Positions 8,104 to 16,225 of a DNA stretch of 64,000 nt are shown here, one piece after another. Positions within the stretch are counted from its first letter, which is position 1; each line of letters begins with the position of its first letter. The translations under genes and the position numbers were made by a program. The DNA comes from Mesorhizobium sp. ZC-5. GTDB lineage: Bacteria > Pseudomonadota > Alphaproteobacteria > Rhizobiales > Rhizobiaceae. The notes under the pieces were generated by a model, which saw only the letters and a list, made by a program, of their open reading frames with translations, was not told the origin of the DNA and did no database searches. The stretch covers positions 248,001-312,000 of the forward strand of contig NZ_JAOWPT010000003.1 of NCBI RefSeq assembly GCF_025753855.1, in the 5' to 3' direction.

Positions 8104-10212
8104 TCAGCCATTTTCGTGGAAATGGTTGTAGATTTGACGCGCAATCGACTCCGAAATGCCGTCGACGGCCATTAGATCCTCCATTGCCGCGCGGCTGACC
8201 GCCTTGGCAGTGCCGAAATGCAGCAGAAGCGCACGCTTGCGTCCGGGTCCGATGCCGCCGATCTCGTCGAGCGGGTTCCTGATCATTTCCTTCTTGCGCC
8301 GCGCGCGGTGCGAACCGATGGCGAAACGGTGGGCTTCGTCGCGCATCCGCTGGACGAAGTAAAGGACCGGATCGCGCACCGGCAGCGAGAACGAGTCGCG
8401 GCCGAGCATGAAGAAGCGTTCGCGCCCGGCGTCGCGGTCCTGGCCCTTGGCGACGCCGATCGCGGTGACGAAGCCGGAAACGCCGAGATCATCGAGGATC
8501 TTCCGCACCGCCGACATCTGGCCCTGGCCGCCGTCGATCAGGATGACATCCGGCCAGGCGGGAAAACCCGAAGGATTGACTTCTTCGTCATCCACGACCA
8601 CTTCGGCATTCTCGCCGAGTGGCGGTCCGTGTTCTTTCAGGAGTCGTGAAAAACGGCGCTCCATCACCTCGCGCATCATGCCGAAATCGTCGCCCGGCGT
8701 GATCTCGGTCGAGCGAATGTTGAACTTCCGGTACTGGTTCTTCACGAAGCCTTCGGGCCCGGCAACGACCATCGCGCCGACCGCGTTGGTGCCCATGATG
8801 TGCGAGTTGTCGTACACTTCGATGCGTTGCGGCGGCTTGGCCAGCCCGAATGTTTCCGCGAGACCCGTAAGCAGCCGTCCCTGCGTCGATGTCTCGGCGA
8901 GCCGCCGTCCGAGCGCCTCGCGGGCGTTCTGCAGCGCGTGGTCGGTGAGGTCCTTCTTTTCGCCGCGCTGCGGCACGCTGACCGCGACCTTGTGGCCGGC
9001 GCGCGTCGACAGCGCTTCGGCAAGCAGTGGCTGGTCCTCGACCGCTGTCGACAAGAGGATGAGGCGAGGGCAGGGCTTGTCGTCATAGAACTGGGCGAGG
9101 AACGAACTCAGCACTTCGCCGGGCTCGAGCGCCGGGTCGGCTTTCGGGAAATAGGCGCGGTTGCCCCAGTTCTGGCCGGTACGGAAGAAGAAGACCTGGA
9201 TGCCGGTATGGCCGCCCTCCTGATGGATGGCGAAGACGTCGGCTTCCTCTACGCCTTGCGGGTTGATGCCCTGGTAGCTCTGCACATGCGACAGCGCGGC
9301 AAGCCGGTCGCGGTAGACCGCGGCGCGCTCGAAATCGAGGTCCTCCGAAGCTTCCTGCATGGCCGACGAGATCTCGGATTTCACCTTCTGGCTGCGGCCG
9401 GACAGGAAATCCTTCGCCTCGCTGACGAGGTTGGCGTAGTCGGGCGCACTGATCTCGCCGGTGCACGGCCCCGAACAGCGCTTGATCTGGTAGAGCAGGC
9501 AGGGGCGCGTGCGGCTCTCGAACACCGAATCGGTGCAGGTTCGAAGCAGGAAGGCCCGCTGCAGCGAATTAATGGTGCGGCCGACAGCACCTGCCGACGC
9601 GAACGGTCCGAAATAGTCGCCCTTTCGTGAACGCGCCCCGCGGTGCTTGAAGATGCCGGGCGAAGGGTGGTCGCCGGTCAGAAGGATGTAGGGGAACGAC
9701 TTGTCGTCCCGCATCAGGACGTTAAAGCGCGGCCGCAAGCGCTTGATGAGATTCGCCTCGAGCAGCAGCGCTTCGGTCTCGGTGCGGGTGACGACGAATT
9801 CCATCGTCGAGGTTTCGCGCACCATCCGGCCGATGCGGTTGGTGTGGAAGCGGCCCTGCGCGTAGTTGGTGACACGCTTCTTCAGGTTGCGCGCCTTGCC
9901 GACGTAGAGCACGTCACCGGACGCGTTGATCATGCGGTAGACGCCCGGCGAATTGGGCAGCCGCTTGACCAGGGTCTGGATCACCTCTGCGCCGAGCATG
10001 CCGTCGGCGTCGCCGGCATGCGCTTCCCAGTCGATGGCGACGAAGGGCAGCGCCGGACCGTCCGCCGCGACGATCTCGGGGATCACCGCTTCGTCGGCAG
10101 ACGTCTCGTCTTCCTCATATTCGTCGCCGGGAACGTAGCCGGCTATGTCGTCGCTGGCGCCGAGCTTTCCGCGCGGCCGCTTCGGTGTCTTGGGATTTTC
10201 GTCGCTGTTCAT
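8104..10212 (-). CDS. uvrC: Excinuclease ABC subunit UvrC
   Basis: 702 residues from ATG 10212, whose ATGA overlaps the stop of the upstream SDR. UvrC makes both incisions in nucleotide excision repair after loading by UvrB. Residues 1-75 are a low-complexity acidic lead. The GIY-YIG nuclease follows ([23 protein letters not shown]), then a cysteine cluster ([15 protein letters not shown]), the UVR motif, the RNase H-like second nuclease domain ([28 protein letters not shown]), and a helix-hairpin-helix pair at the C-terminus ([26 protein letters not shown]). The acidic N-terminal extension is longer than in E. coli UvrC but is seen in rhizobia. Confidence 0.97.
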   Translation of the reverse strand: MNSDENPKTPKRPRGKLGASDDIAGYVPGDEYEEDETSADEAVIPEIVAADGPALPFVAIDWEAHAGDADGMLGAEVIQTLVKRLPNSPGVYRMINASGDVLYVGKARNLKKRVTNYAQGRFHTNRIGRMVRETSTMEFVVTRTETEALLLEANLIKRLRPRFNVLMRDDKSFPYILLTGDHPSPGIFKHRGARSRKGDYFGPFASAGAVGRTINSLQRAFLLRTCTDSVFESRTRPCLLYQIKRCSGPCTGEISAPDYANLVSEAKDFLSGRSQKVKSEISSAMQEASEDLDFERAAVYRDRLAALSHVQSYQGINPQGVEEADVFAIHQEGGHTGIQVFFFRTGQNWGNRAYFPKADPALEPGEVLSSFLAQFYDDKPCPRLILLSTAVEDQPLLAEALSTRAGHKVAVSVPQRGEKKDLTDHALQNAREALGRRLAETSTQGRLLTGLAETFGLAKPPQRIEVYDNSHIMGTNAVGAMVVAGPEGFVKNQYRKFNIRSTEITPGDDFGMMREVMERRFSRLLKEHGPPLGENAEVVVDDEEVNPSGFPAWPDVILIDGGQGQMSAVRKILDDLGVSGFVTAIGVAKGQDRDAGRERFFMLGRDSFSLPVRDPVLYFVQRMRDEAHRFAIGSHRARRKKEMIRNPLDEIGGIGPGRKRALLLHFGTAKAVSRAAMEDLMAVDGISESIARQIYNHFHENG

Positions 10213-10973
10213 TCCGTCATGCCTGTCACATCCGGCGTTTGCCACGCAAGATGCTGTCCGCCGTCGATGGCGATCATCTGGCCGGTCACCGACCGTGCCT
10301 CCCATAGATAACGTATCGTCGCCCCGAATTCAGCAAGGGCAGGCCCGCGACCGAGGATGAGACCATCAAGCTGGGCCTGGAAATCCTCCGGCTGCTGGCG
10401 GGTGTTGGCGAGCGTCGGGCCGGGGCCGACAGCATTGACGCGGATGCGCGGCGCCAACGCCAGGGCCAGCGTCTGCGTGGCGGTCCACAGGGCTGATTTG
10501 GATAGCGTGTAGGAAAAATAGCGCGGTGTAAGCCGCCATACCCGCTGATCGATGATGTTGACGATTAGCCCTTCGGCATCGGCTGGCACCTGCGCGGCAA
10601 AATCCCTGGAAAGCTGGGCCGGCGCCTTGAGATGGATGGCGAAATGCCGGTCCCAGTCCGCCCAATCGAAGTTTTCAGCCGAATCGTCGACGAACAGCGA
10701 GGCAGAGTTAACGAGCAGGCCGAGCGGCCCGAGCGCAGCGCGGGCTTTTGCAACCACGTTTGCCGCGGCATCGAGATCGGTCAGATCGACCTCGATCACG
10801 GCGGCGCGGCCGCCTTTCGCCACGATGCTTTCCGCCAGCTTGTCGGCTTCCTCGCGTGACTCGTGGCAATGGATCGCCACTGCAAACCCGTGCGCGGCAA
10901 GATCCTCGACGATCGCCTTGCCGATCCGCCTGGCGCCGCCGGTGAGGAGCGCGGTCTTCTCGGCTTTCGCCAT
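10209..10973 (-). CDS. SDR oxidoreductase, pteridine reductase (FolM/PTR1)-like
   Basis: 254 residues with a Rossmann SDR fold. The dinucleotide loop is TGGARRIG (residues 11-18), with basic residues that favour NADPH. The active site is D142-x12-Y155-x3-K159. Ordinary SDRs have Ser where this protein has Asp142; pteridine reductases use Asp, with the same 13- and 17-residue spacing (PTR1 Asp181/Tyr194/Lys198). The LLVNSASLF motif also resembles the VNNAS loop of that family. A role in reducing dihydro- or monapterins is therefore plausible. It is the first gene of the uvrC transcript and overlaps uvrC by 4 bp. Confidence 0.8.
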   Translation of the reverse strand: MAKAEKTALLTGGARRIGKAIVEDLAAHGFAVAIHCHESREEADKLAESIVAKGGRAAVIEVDLTDLDAAANVVAKARAALGPLGLLVNSASLFVDDSAENFDWADWDRHFAIHLKAPAQLSRDFAAQVPADAEGLIVNIIDQRVWRLTPRYFSYTLSKSALWTATQTLALALAPRIRVNAVGPGPTLANTRQQPEDFQAQLDGLILGRGPALAEFGATIRYLWEARSVTGQMIAIDGGQHLAWQTPDVTGMTE

Positions 10974-11366
10974 GTCTGCCTAACTCCGGAGTCCGGAAAT
11001 ATGACCCGATGCCCCATTTCCGGTAAGGTTGTGTTTGGTCATAGGGCAGCAATGTGGCAAGAGCTGCTGAACGGGCCGCAGAATGGCTTCACGCCGCAGC
11101 CCATGTTTTCAATATAGGTCGCCTAACCCCTTGCTCCAAGCGGGTTACAAGCCCTGTTTCGTCAGTCTGCTGACAAAACTGTTGCCGAACCGCAACGTCA
11201 TCTTTCCGCCTTTTTGGAGCCGGGGAATCACCCAACTTCAGGTGTGGTGGCGCCGCATTTCGACCCGACATTGGGAACTGTCTGACGCGACAGCCGTTCC
11301 CCCCGCGGTTGTCTGAGTGTCAATCGGAAAAAGGCTGCGAGTTCCCTGCAGCCAAGGAGTAAAAGA
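10974..11366. other. 393-bp intergenic region upstream of the Omp gene and SDR
   Basis: A divergent promoter region with no credible gene. It contains a small inverted repeat GTCAG-tctg-CTGAC at 11161-11174 and the longer stem-loop listed at 11273-11302. No clear -35/-10 pair could be assigned. The transcript for the outer-membrane protein probably starts within it and has a long structured leader. Confidence 0.5.
11273..11302 (+). promoter_or_regulatory. Stem-loop in the leader of the Omp gene
   Basis: GGGAA pairs with TTCCC, and inside that CTGTC pairs with GACAG around a TGACGC loop. It lies about 65 bp before the omp start codon. Structured leaders on outer-membrane protein mRNAs often control stability or small-RNA binding; that role is inferred here. 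Confidence 0.35.
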
Positions 11367-12038
11367 ATGAAAGCCAATCTCAAATTTGCGCGGTCGACTG
11401 CGGCTGCTTTCGGGCTTCTCGCCCTCGGCATGGCCCCCGCCTTCGCCGCCGACGCTGTCATGGAAGAGCCGCCGGCACCGGCCGCTCCGATGGAACAGCC
11501 GCCGGTCAACACCTGGTCCGGCCCTTATGCCGGTGTCACGCTCGGCTACGGCTTTGCCGGTCAGACCGATATCGGCAACCCGGCTCTCGAAGTCGAGACC
11601 GACGGCTTCCTGGGACACGGCTTTGCCGGTTACCAGATGGAAAACGGCGGCTTCGTCTACGGTCTGGAAGCCGATCTCGGCTACGGCGGCTATGAGGGCG
11701 ACAATGCCGGCGTCGAATCGAAGGCCGGCCTTGATGGCTCGCTGCGCGCTCGCCTGGGCGTCGCGGTAACCCCGGACATCCTCGTCTACGGTACGGCTGG
11801 TGGCGCGTTGCAGAGCAACAAGATCACCGACACCGTCACCGGCAGCAGCGACCGCAACACCCACCTCGGCTGGACGGCCGGTGTCGGCACCGACGTCAAG
11901 ATCACCGAGCAGGTGTTTGGCCGCGTCGAGTACCGCTACACCGACTTCGGTTCGAAGGACTACGCCATCAACGGCGGTTCGGTCGAAGCCGATTCGCGCG
12001 ATCATCGCGTGATGTTCGGCGTCGGCATGAAGTTCTGA
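11367..12038 (+). CDS. Outer-membrane beta-barrel protein (Omp25/Omp31-like)
   Basis: 223 residues. Residues 1-27 are a signal peptide ending AFAAD. A proline-rich linker (EEPPAPAAPMEQPP) precedes an eight-stranded barrel with alternating aromatic strands, beginning WSGPYAGVTLGYGF, the usual opening of the family. It ends in phenylalanine (MFGVGMKF), as needed for insertion by BamA. Rhizobia and Brucella carry several such proteins; they hold the envelope together and are abundant. An AAGGAG Shine-Dalgarno precedes ATG 11367, and a strong terminator follows. It is monocistronic. Confidence 0.92.
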   Translation: MKANLKFARSTAAAFGLLALGMAPAFAADAVMEEPPAPAAPMEQPPVNTWSGPYAGVTLGYGFAGQTDIGNPALEVETDGFLGHGFAGYQMENGGFVYGLEADLGYGGYEGDNAGVESKAGLDGSLRARLGVAVTPDILVYGTAGGALQSNKITDTVTGSSDRNTHLGWTAGVGTDVKITEQVFGRVEYRYTDFGSKDYAINGGSVEADSRDHRVMFGVGMKF

Positions 12039-12062
12039 TCCGGCGACACGCTTGGATCAAGG

Positions 12063-12092
12063 AAAAGCCGGGCGGCGACGCCCGGCTTTTTT
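12063..12092 (+). terminator. Rho-independent terminator after the Omp gene
   Basis: AAGCCGGGCG pairs with CGCCCGGCTT around a four-base loop and is followed by six T residues, 25 bp after the stop codon. The arms share the AAAGCC-S-GG wording of the terminators after ndk and aspS. Confidence 0.92.
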
Positions 12093-12167
12093 CATAAAGG
12101 CAGCAGGAATAGGCATCAGCCAGAAGCCGGAAACCCAATCCTACCGTCCTATCAGCTATTGCCTTCC

Positions 12168-12764
12168 TTATGCCGGCAGCAAAGGCACCAGGTCGGGAAA
12201 TTTCTGGTCGAACTTCTTTGCCCAGCGCTTGAGCTTGGGGCGGCGCTGCTGCCACTTTCCGGCAAACCGCAGATCCATGTAGCCGAGTGCGCTGCGCAGC
12301 GCGATCTGCCCGGCATGCAGTTTTCCGGTCAGTTTCGGCGGTACCGCCTCGAGTTCGTCCAGAGCGCGCGCGACCTTCGACCACTGCCGGTCGAGCCAGG
12401 GCTGGTGAATCTTTTCCTCCGGACGGAAGCGCCGTTCATAGACTTGCGACAGCAGGCTGTCGCACATGCCGTCGGCCAGCGCTTCCAGCTTCTCGGCATC
12501 TGTGCGCTTTTCGGCATTGCGCGGAAACAGCGCGTTCTTCGATACGCGGTTGAGATATTGGGTAATGGCGCGGCTGTCATGCACCGCAGAGCCGTCATCG
12601 GCCAGCAGCGTCGGAATCTTGCCGAGCGGATTGGCCTGCAGCAAGTCGGCCGGATCGGCATTGGTATCGGTCTTGACGAGTTCCAGCGCGATGCCGGCAT
12701 GGGCAGCCGCCATGCGAACCTTGCAGCTGTAGGGCGAGGCGGGTGCGTAGAATAATTTCGGCAT
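12168..12764 (-). CDS. Glutathione S-transferase family protein
   Basis: 198 residues from ATG 12764, where the thioredoxin-like domain begins with MPKLFYAPASPYSCKVRMAA. The frame is open further upstream, but that extension has no family character, and an AGGGAT sequence stands upstream of this start. The cis-Pro motif is NPLGKIPTLL and the glutathione-contact segment is AVHDSRAITQYL. The C-terminal domain is helical and basic (RRPKLKRWAKKF). It is probably a cytosolic GST of unknown substrate. It is convergent with the Omp gene and downstream of the HxlR regulator. Confidence 0.85.
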   Translation of the reverse strand: MPKLFYAPASPYSCKVRMAAAHAGIALELVKTDTNADPADLLQANPLGKIPTLLADDGSAVHDSRAITQYLNRVSKNALFPRNAEKRTDAEKLEALADGMCDSLLSQVYERRFRPEEKIHQPWLDRQWSKVARALDELEAVPPKLTGKLHAGQIALRSALGYMDLRFAGKWQQRRPKLKRWAKKFDQKFPDLVPLLPA

Positions 12765-12870
12765 GTAGCGGGATCCCTGTTTCTGACGGCTGAAAACTAA
12801 GGGGCGACGCCGTGGGGAGCAATCGTGTTCGCTTGAGCCAGCCTGTTTTGCGGCGGTTTTCGTTACGAAA

Positions 12871-13563
12871 TCAGGAAACGGCGCGCGTGCCGGGAGCAAA
12901 ACTGCTCAAGCCCAGCCATCGTTGCATGGCGCTTGCGATCGACGGCTCACCTTCGAGGGCCAGCCGTCCGGCATCGATTTCCCCGCGTGCCACGGCGAGG
13001 CCCATCCAGATTGCCGTCATCGACTTCAATGAACCGCGTACAAGCAGGTCGACCTCGTAGCCAGGGTCGAAACCGCAGAGGTCGACAGTGCCGTTTTCGA
13101 CCACCAGCCACCAGTTTTTCTGCGCATCCGGCAATTCGGGGTATTGAAACTGAATCGTGCAGCGCCGCGGCGGCAACGGCTGCGGATTGAGATTGCGCCG
13201 CATGTCCCACATCAGCAGCGACGGATCGAGATTCTTCAGCGAAAGCCGCGATTCGACCCAGCGCTGCCCCCAGAATCCCATCGACATGACGATGGGACGA
13301 AGCTCTTCGCCGGCCGGAGAGAGGCGGTATTCCAGTGTCCCGGAAGCTGTCGGCGTCGTCACGATGACGCCGGCTTTCTCCAACTGCTTCAAGCGCTTGG
13401 ACAAAAGCGCCGGCGACATTCGGGGAACGCCGCGCCGGAGGTCGTTGAACCGGGTCGAGCCGCAGAGAAGCTCGCGAACGACCAGTGTGGTCCAGCGCGT
13501 GCACAATATTTCGGATGCCATCGCAACGGGGCAGAATTGGCCGTATCCCCCGCGATCTTCCAT
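12871..13563 (-). CDS. HxlR family transcriptional regulator with C-terminal SCP2-like domain
   Basis: 230 residues from ATG 13563, which has a CGGAGA Shine-Dalgarno; the open frame extends upstream without family similarity. Residues 1-110 are the HxlR winged helix (CPVAMASEILCTRWTTLVVRE, then FNDLRRGVPRMSPALLSKRL and GTLEYRLSPAGEEL), with the N-terminal cysteine typical of the family. Residues about 130-225 are an extra domain resembling SCP2 sterol-carrier folds, as in long HxlR proteins, and may bind a hydrophobic ligand. It is divergent from the acyl-CoA-dehydrogenase-like gene at 13758, its likely target. Confidence 0.88.
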   Translation of the reverse strand: MEDRGGYGQFCPVAMASEILCTRWTTLVVRELLCGSTRFNDLRRGVPRMSPALLSKRLKQLEKAGVIVTTPTASGTLEYRLSPAGEELRPIVMSMGFWGQRWVESRLSLKNLDPSLLMWDMRRNLNPQPLPPRRCTIQFQYPELPDAQKNWWLVVENGTVDLCGFDPGYEVDLLVRGSLKSMTAIWMGLAVARGEIDAGRLALEGEPSIASAMQRWLGLSSFAPGTRAVS

Positions 13564-13625
13564 GCTGGTCTCCGGGGAAAGTCTTTGATCCGCATAGAAT
13601 ACCGGTCCTCCAGGCCGTTGCCAAG

Positions 13626-13646
13626 GCACCGAGTTCGGTGCTTTTT
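13626..13646 (+). promoter_or_regulatory. Inverted repeat with T-run between HxlR and its divergent neighbour
   Basis: GCACCG (13626-13631) and CGGTGC (13636-13641) enclose AGTT and are followed by five T residues. No plausible transcript ends here, so it may be an operator rather than a terminator. A terminator-like attenuator cannot be excluded. Confidence 0.35.
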
Positions 13647-13682
13647 CTATGTGGAAGCTTCTGACAAACAGGAAAGCGGTAC

Positions 13683-13694
13683 AGTTCCTGAACT
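13683..13694. promoter_or_regulatory. Candidate HxlR operator palindrome
   Basis: AGTTC-CT-GAACT is a perfect 5-bp-arm inverted repeat in the 194-bp gap between the HxlR gene and the divergent acyl-CoA-dehydrogenase-like gene. Its position suits a dimeric winged-helix repressor; binding is inferred only. Confidence 0.35.
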
Positions 13695-13757
13695 AGATCG
13701 TAGCCGAAAGCCGGTGGATGTTCTCATCCGTGTTACTGTGGCCAAGGGAGAGAAGCC

Positions 13758-14909
13758 ATGACAAGTGTTGTGAGAGCAGAGACAGCTGAAATACAAGACA
13801 TCGTCACGGCAGCACGCCGGCTCGGCGCGGATTTTGCCGAGCGGGCGACCGAGGCCGACGAACACGATCAATTCGTCGCCGAAAATTACAAGGCTCTGAA
13901 GCAGGCCGGCCTTGTTGCCGCCGGCGTGCCGAAGGAATTGGGCGGCAGCGGCGCGGACGTGGCTGAACTTGCCAACATGCTGCGTGAACTGGCGCACCAC
14001 TGCGGTTCGACCGCGCTCGCCTTTTCAATGCACACGCATCAGGTCGCCATTCCGGCATGGCGCTGGCGGCACCAGAAGGTGACTGCCGTCGAACCGCTGT
14101 TGCGGCGCGTGGCCGGGGAAGGGCTCGTGCTTCTGTCCAGCGGCGGTTCCGACTGGATCGCCGGATCCGGCAAGGCGGTGAAGGTCGATGGCGGCTACCG
14201 GGTTTCCGCGCGCAAGGTCTTCACCTCGGGTGCGGAAGCCGGCGATATCCTGATGACCGGGGCCGTCGTGCAGTCGGAAGGTGAGCCGGACGCGGTGATA
14301 CATTTTCCGGTGCCCATGAAAGCGCCAGAGGTGAAGATCATCGATACGTGGCGTACCCTCGGCATGCGCGGCACCGGGTCCAACGATGTGCTCATCGAAG
14401 GACTGTTCGTGCCCGATGCGAGCGTTGCGGTGTCGCGCAAGAGCGGCGAATGGCATCCGCTGTTCCATATCATCGCCACGATCGCGTTTCCGCTGGTCTA
14501 CGCCGCCTATCTCGGCGTTGCCGAGAGCGCCCGCGACATCGCCATCGGGCTGGCGAAGCAGAAGCGGCAGACGCCCTATGCCACGGAACTCGCGGGCCGG
14601 ATGGACACGACCTTGCGGACGGCGCAACTGGCGCATCGCTGGATGATCGAGATCGTCGAACGCAACGCGCCATCAGCCGAGACGATCAACGAGGTGATGA
14701 TCGGCCGCAGTCTCGTCGCGGAAAACGCCATCAGGACCGTCGAACTGGCGATGGAACTGGCGGGCGGTGCCGGCTTCTACCGCAGCAACGGTCTGGAACG
14801 GCGTTTCCGGGATATCCAGGGTGCGCGGTTCCATCCGCTGCAGGCTGGGCCACAGGCGCATTATGCGGGGGCGATGGCTCTCGGCCTGCCTGTGGCGAAT
14901 ATTTTCTAA
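13758..14909 (+). CDS. Acyl-CoA dehydrogenase-fold flavoprotein (DszC/HsaA-like monooxygenase branch possible)
   Basis: 383 residues. N-terminal helical domain, middle beta domain (SSGGSDWIAGSGKAVKVDGG, then WRTLGMRGTGSNDV), and C-terminal four-helix domain ending GAGFYRSNGLERRFRDIQGARFH in shorter segments. The last part resembles the 'type 2' C-terminal domain, where an R-D-I and a histidine replace the catalytic glutamate of true acyl-CoA dehydrogenases; such proteins are flavin-dependent monooxygenases that need a separate reductase. The substrate is unknown. A GGGAGAG Shine-Dalgarno precedes ATG 13758. It is probably controlled by the divergent HxlR protein. Confidence 0.82.
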   Translation: MTSVVRAETAEIQDIVTAARRLGADFAERATEADEHDQFVAENYKALKQAGLVAAGVPKELGGSGADVAELANMLRELAHHCGSTALAFSMHTHQVAIPAWRWRHQKVTAVEPLLRRVAGEGLVLLSSGGSDWIAGSGKAVKVDGGYRVSARKVFTSGAEAGDILMTGAVVQSEGEPDAVIHFPVPMKAPEVKIIDTWRTLGMRGTGSNDVLIEGLFVPDASVAVSRKSGEWHPLFHIIATIAFPLVYAAYLGVAESARDIAIGLAKQKRQTPYATELAGRMDTTLRTAQLAHRWMIEIVERNAPSAETINEVMIGRSLVAENAIRTVELAMELAGGAGFYRSNGLERRFRDIQGARFHPLQAGPQAHYAGAMALGLPVANIF

Positions 14910-14933
14910 AACTGGAGTTGCCCGGCGCGGCGG

Positions 14934-15665
14934 CTATCCGCCGCGCATCGGCGGCATCACGGCCTTGGGCAGCCGGCAGGCGCGGCGATCGACCTCGGGG
15001 CAGGGACGGTAGGCAAGGTCCTTAGTCATGCAGATGCGCACCTCGCGCAGGTAACGCTTGTCGCATGTAACGGCAACGCCTTCGGCGGGAAGACTCTGAT
15101 TCGTCTCGATAAAGGCGCTTTCGACTTCCTTGGGATCGACCGTCTTGTAGTCGTCGAGGCGGCGGAACTGGGTCGGGATGACCACCTTGTCGCGGGCAGC
15201 CCGAAGCACCCTGAAATAGTCTTGCTGGGCCATGTTGGCGCAGGCACCGTGCTTCTTCCACTGATATCGGATCAGCCCGGCGGACGGCATGATGTCGTAA
15301 AGGGTGCGCAAGGTTTCCCTGGAGACATTCGGATCCTGCGTCGCGCAATCCTGCGGATAGCTGCGTTCGAATTGCGGCCACAGCCCATGGACGACGAATG
15401 CATAGAGCCGCCCGTCGGCGCACTGCTGCTGGTTGGCATCCTCGCCTTCCGCTTCGCAATAACTCGGCGACCACGACAGCGACAGCACGTAAAAATCGAA
15501 ACCGGCGCCAACCGGCAACGTGTCGATGGCGGGGGCCGTGGGGGCAGCCGGTGCGGGAGTGGCGATAGGCGCGTTGGCGGTCGATTGCGATTCAGGCGCC
15601 GGCTCGCATCCGGCGAGCAGTGCTGACAGAGAGGCGATCGCCGCTAGGGTCCCGATGCCGCGCAT
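14934..15665 (-). CDS. Ribonuclease T2 family lipoprotein
   Basis: 243 residues from ATG 15665. The N-terminus is a lipoprotein signal with lipobox LLAGC (lipidated C20), followed by a Pro/Ala-rich linker to about residue 48. Both conserved RNase T2 segments are present: VVHGLWPQ (H93) and YQWKKHGAC (K138, H139). In the second segment the usual His-Glu before Trp reads Tyr-Gln. The enzyme would cleave RNA in the periplasm, as RNase I does. The start lies 10 bp after the stop of the upstream small exported protein, so the two are probably cotranscribed. An upstream frame extension would overlap that gene. Confidence 0.88.
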   Translation of the reverse strand: MRGIGTLAAIASLSALLAGCEPAPESQSTANAPIATPAPAAPTAPAIDTLPVGAGFDFYVLSLSWSPSYCEAEGEDANQQQCADGRLYAFVVHGLWPQFERSYPQDCATQDPNVSRETLRTLYDIMPSAGLIRYQWKKHGACANMAQQDYFRVLRAARDKVVIPTQFRRLDDYKTVDPKEVESAFIETNQSLPAEGVAVTCDKRYLREVRICMTKDLAYRPCPEVDRRACRLPKAVMPPMRGG

Positions 15666-15675
15666 CGCCAGGAGA

Positions 15676-16119
15676 TCACCTGAGAACGCGGCAGCGCCCG
15701 TTGTAGACCATCCAGCGGTCGAAGCCGGCAACGCAGAATTCGACGTTGTCGCCCATCGAGGCGAAACCCTGGCCTTCTTCGATCAGATACCAGATGTCGC
15801 GCGGACGGCCATCCGACAGGTCGACCGTGGCACCGCAGTAGCGCCGGCCGATCGGACGGTCTTCACGCGCCGGCAGGTACCGATGCTGGTGGATGCGGCG
15901 GAAATCGGTGATCGAGACATCCGGCAGGTTCGGAACGTGCTTGACCTGATGATCGAAGCGCTTGCTGATCGTGTTCAACACCCACGCTTCGCCGCAAATT
16001 CCGGAATCCTCCACGTAGACACTGCTAAGATCGGCGGCTTCCGCCTTGCTTCCAGCGAAAATCGCGGCTCCCGCGGCAATGAGGGCGGTGAAAGCGAGGG
16101 TGGCAAGGCGTCTCATCAT
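15676..16119 (-). CDS. Small exported protein of unknown function
   Basis: 147 residues. Residues 1-28 are a signal peptide (MMRRLATLAFTALIAAGAA, cut near AEAAD). The mature part has four cysteines (in DSGICGEAW, RRYCGATV, EFCVAGF and GRCRVLR), which could form two disulfides in the periplasm. It has a Trp/Tyr-rich DIWYLIEEG stretch. I do not recognise the family; similar small secreted proteins occur in Mesorhizobium. A GGAGAG Shine-Dalgarno precedes the ATG pair at 16119/16116. It lies directly upstream of the RNase T2 gene on the same strand. Confidence 0.75.
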   Translation of the reverse strand: MMRRLATLAFTALIAAGAAIFAGSKAEAADLSSVYVEDSGICGEAWVLNTISKRFDHQVKHVPNLPDVSITDFRRIHQHRYLPAREDRPIGRRYCGATVDLSDGRPRDIWYLIEEGQGFASMGDNVEFCVAGFDRWMVYNGRCRVLR

Positions 16120-16225
16120 AATCTCTCCGTCGCCCGGCGATTCAACGACCGCGCGTCATTGCACTGTGCTAGCGAAGCGCGAAGTGGTCAAGCGGGAGAC
16201 TGCTTCGGTGCCACGAGGATTGCGG

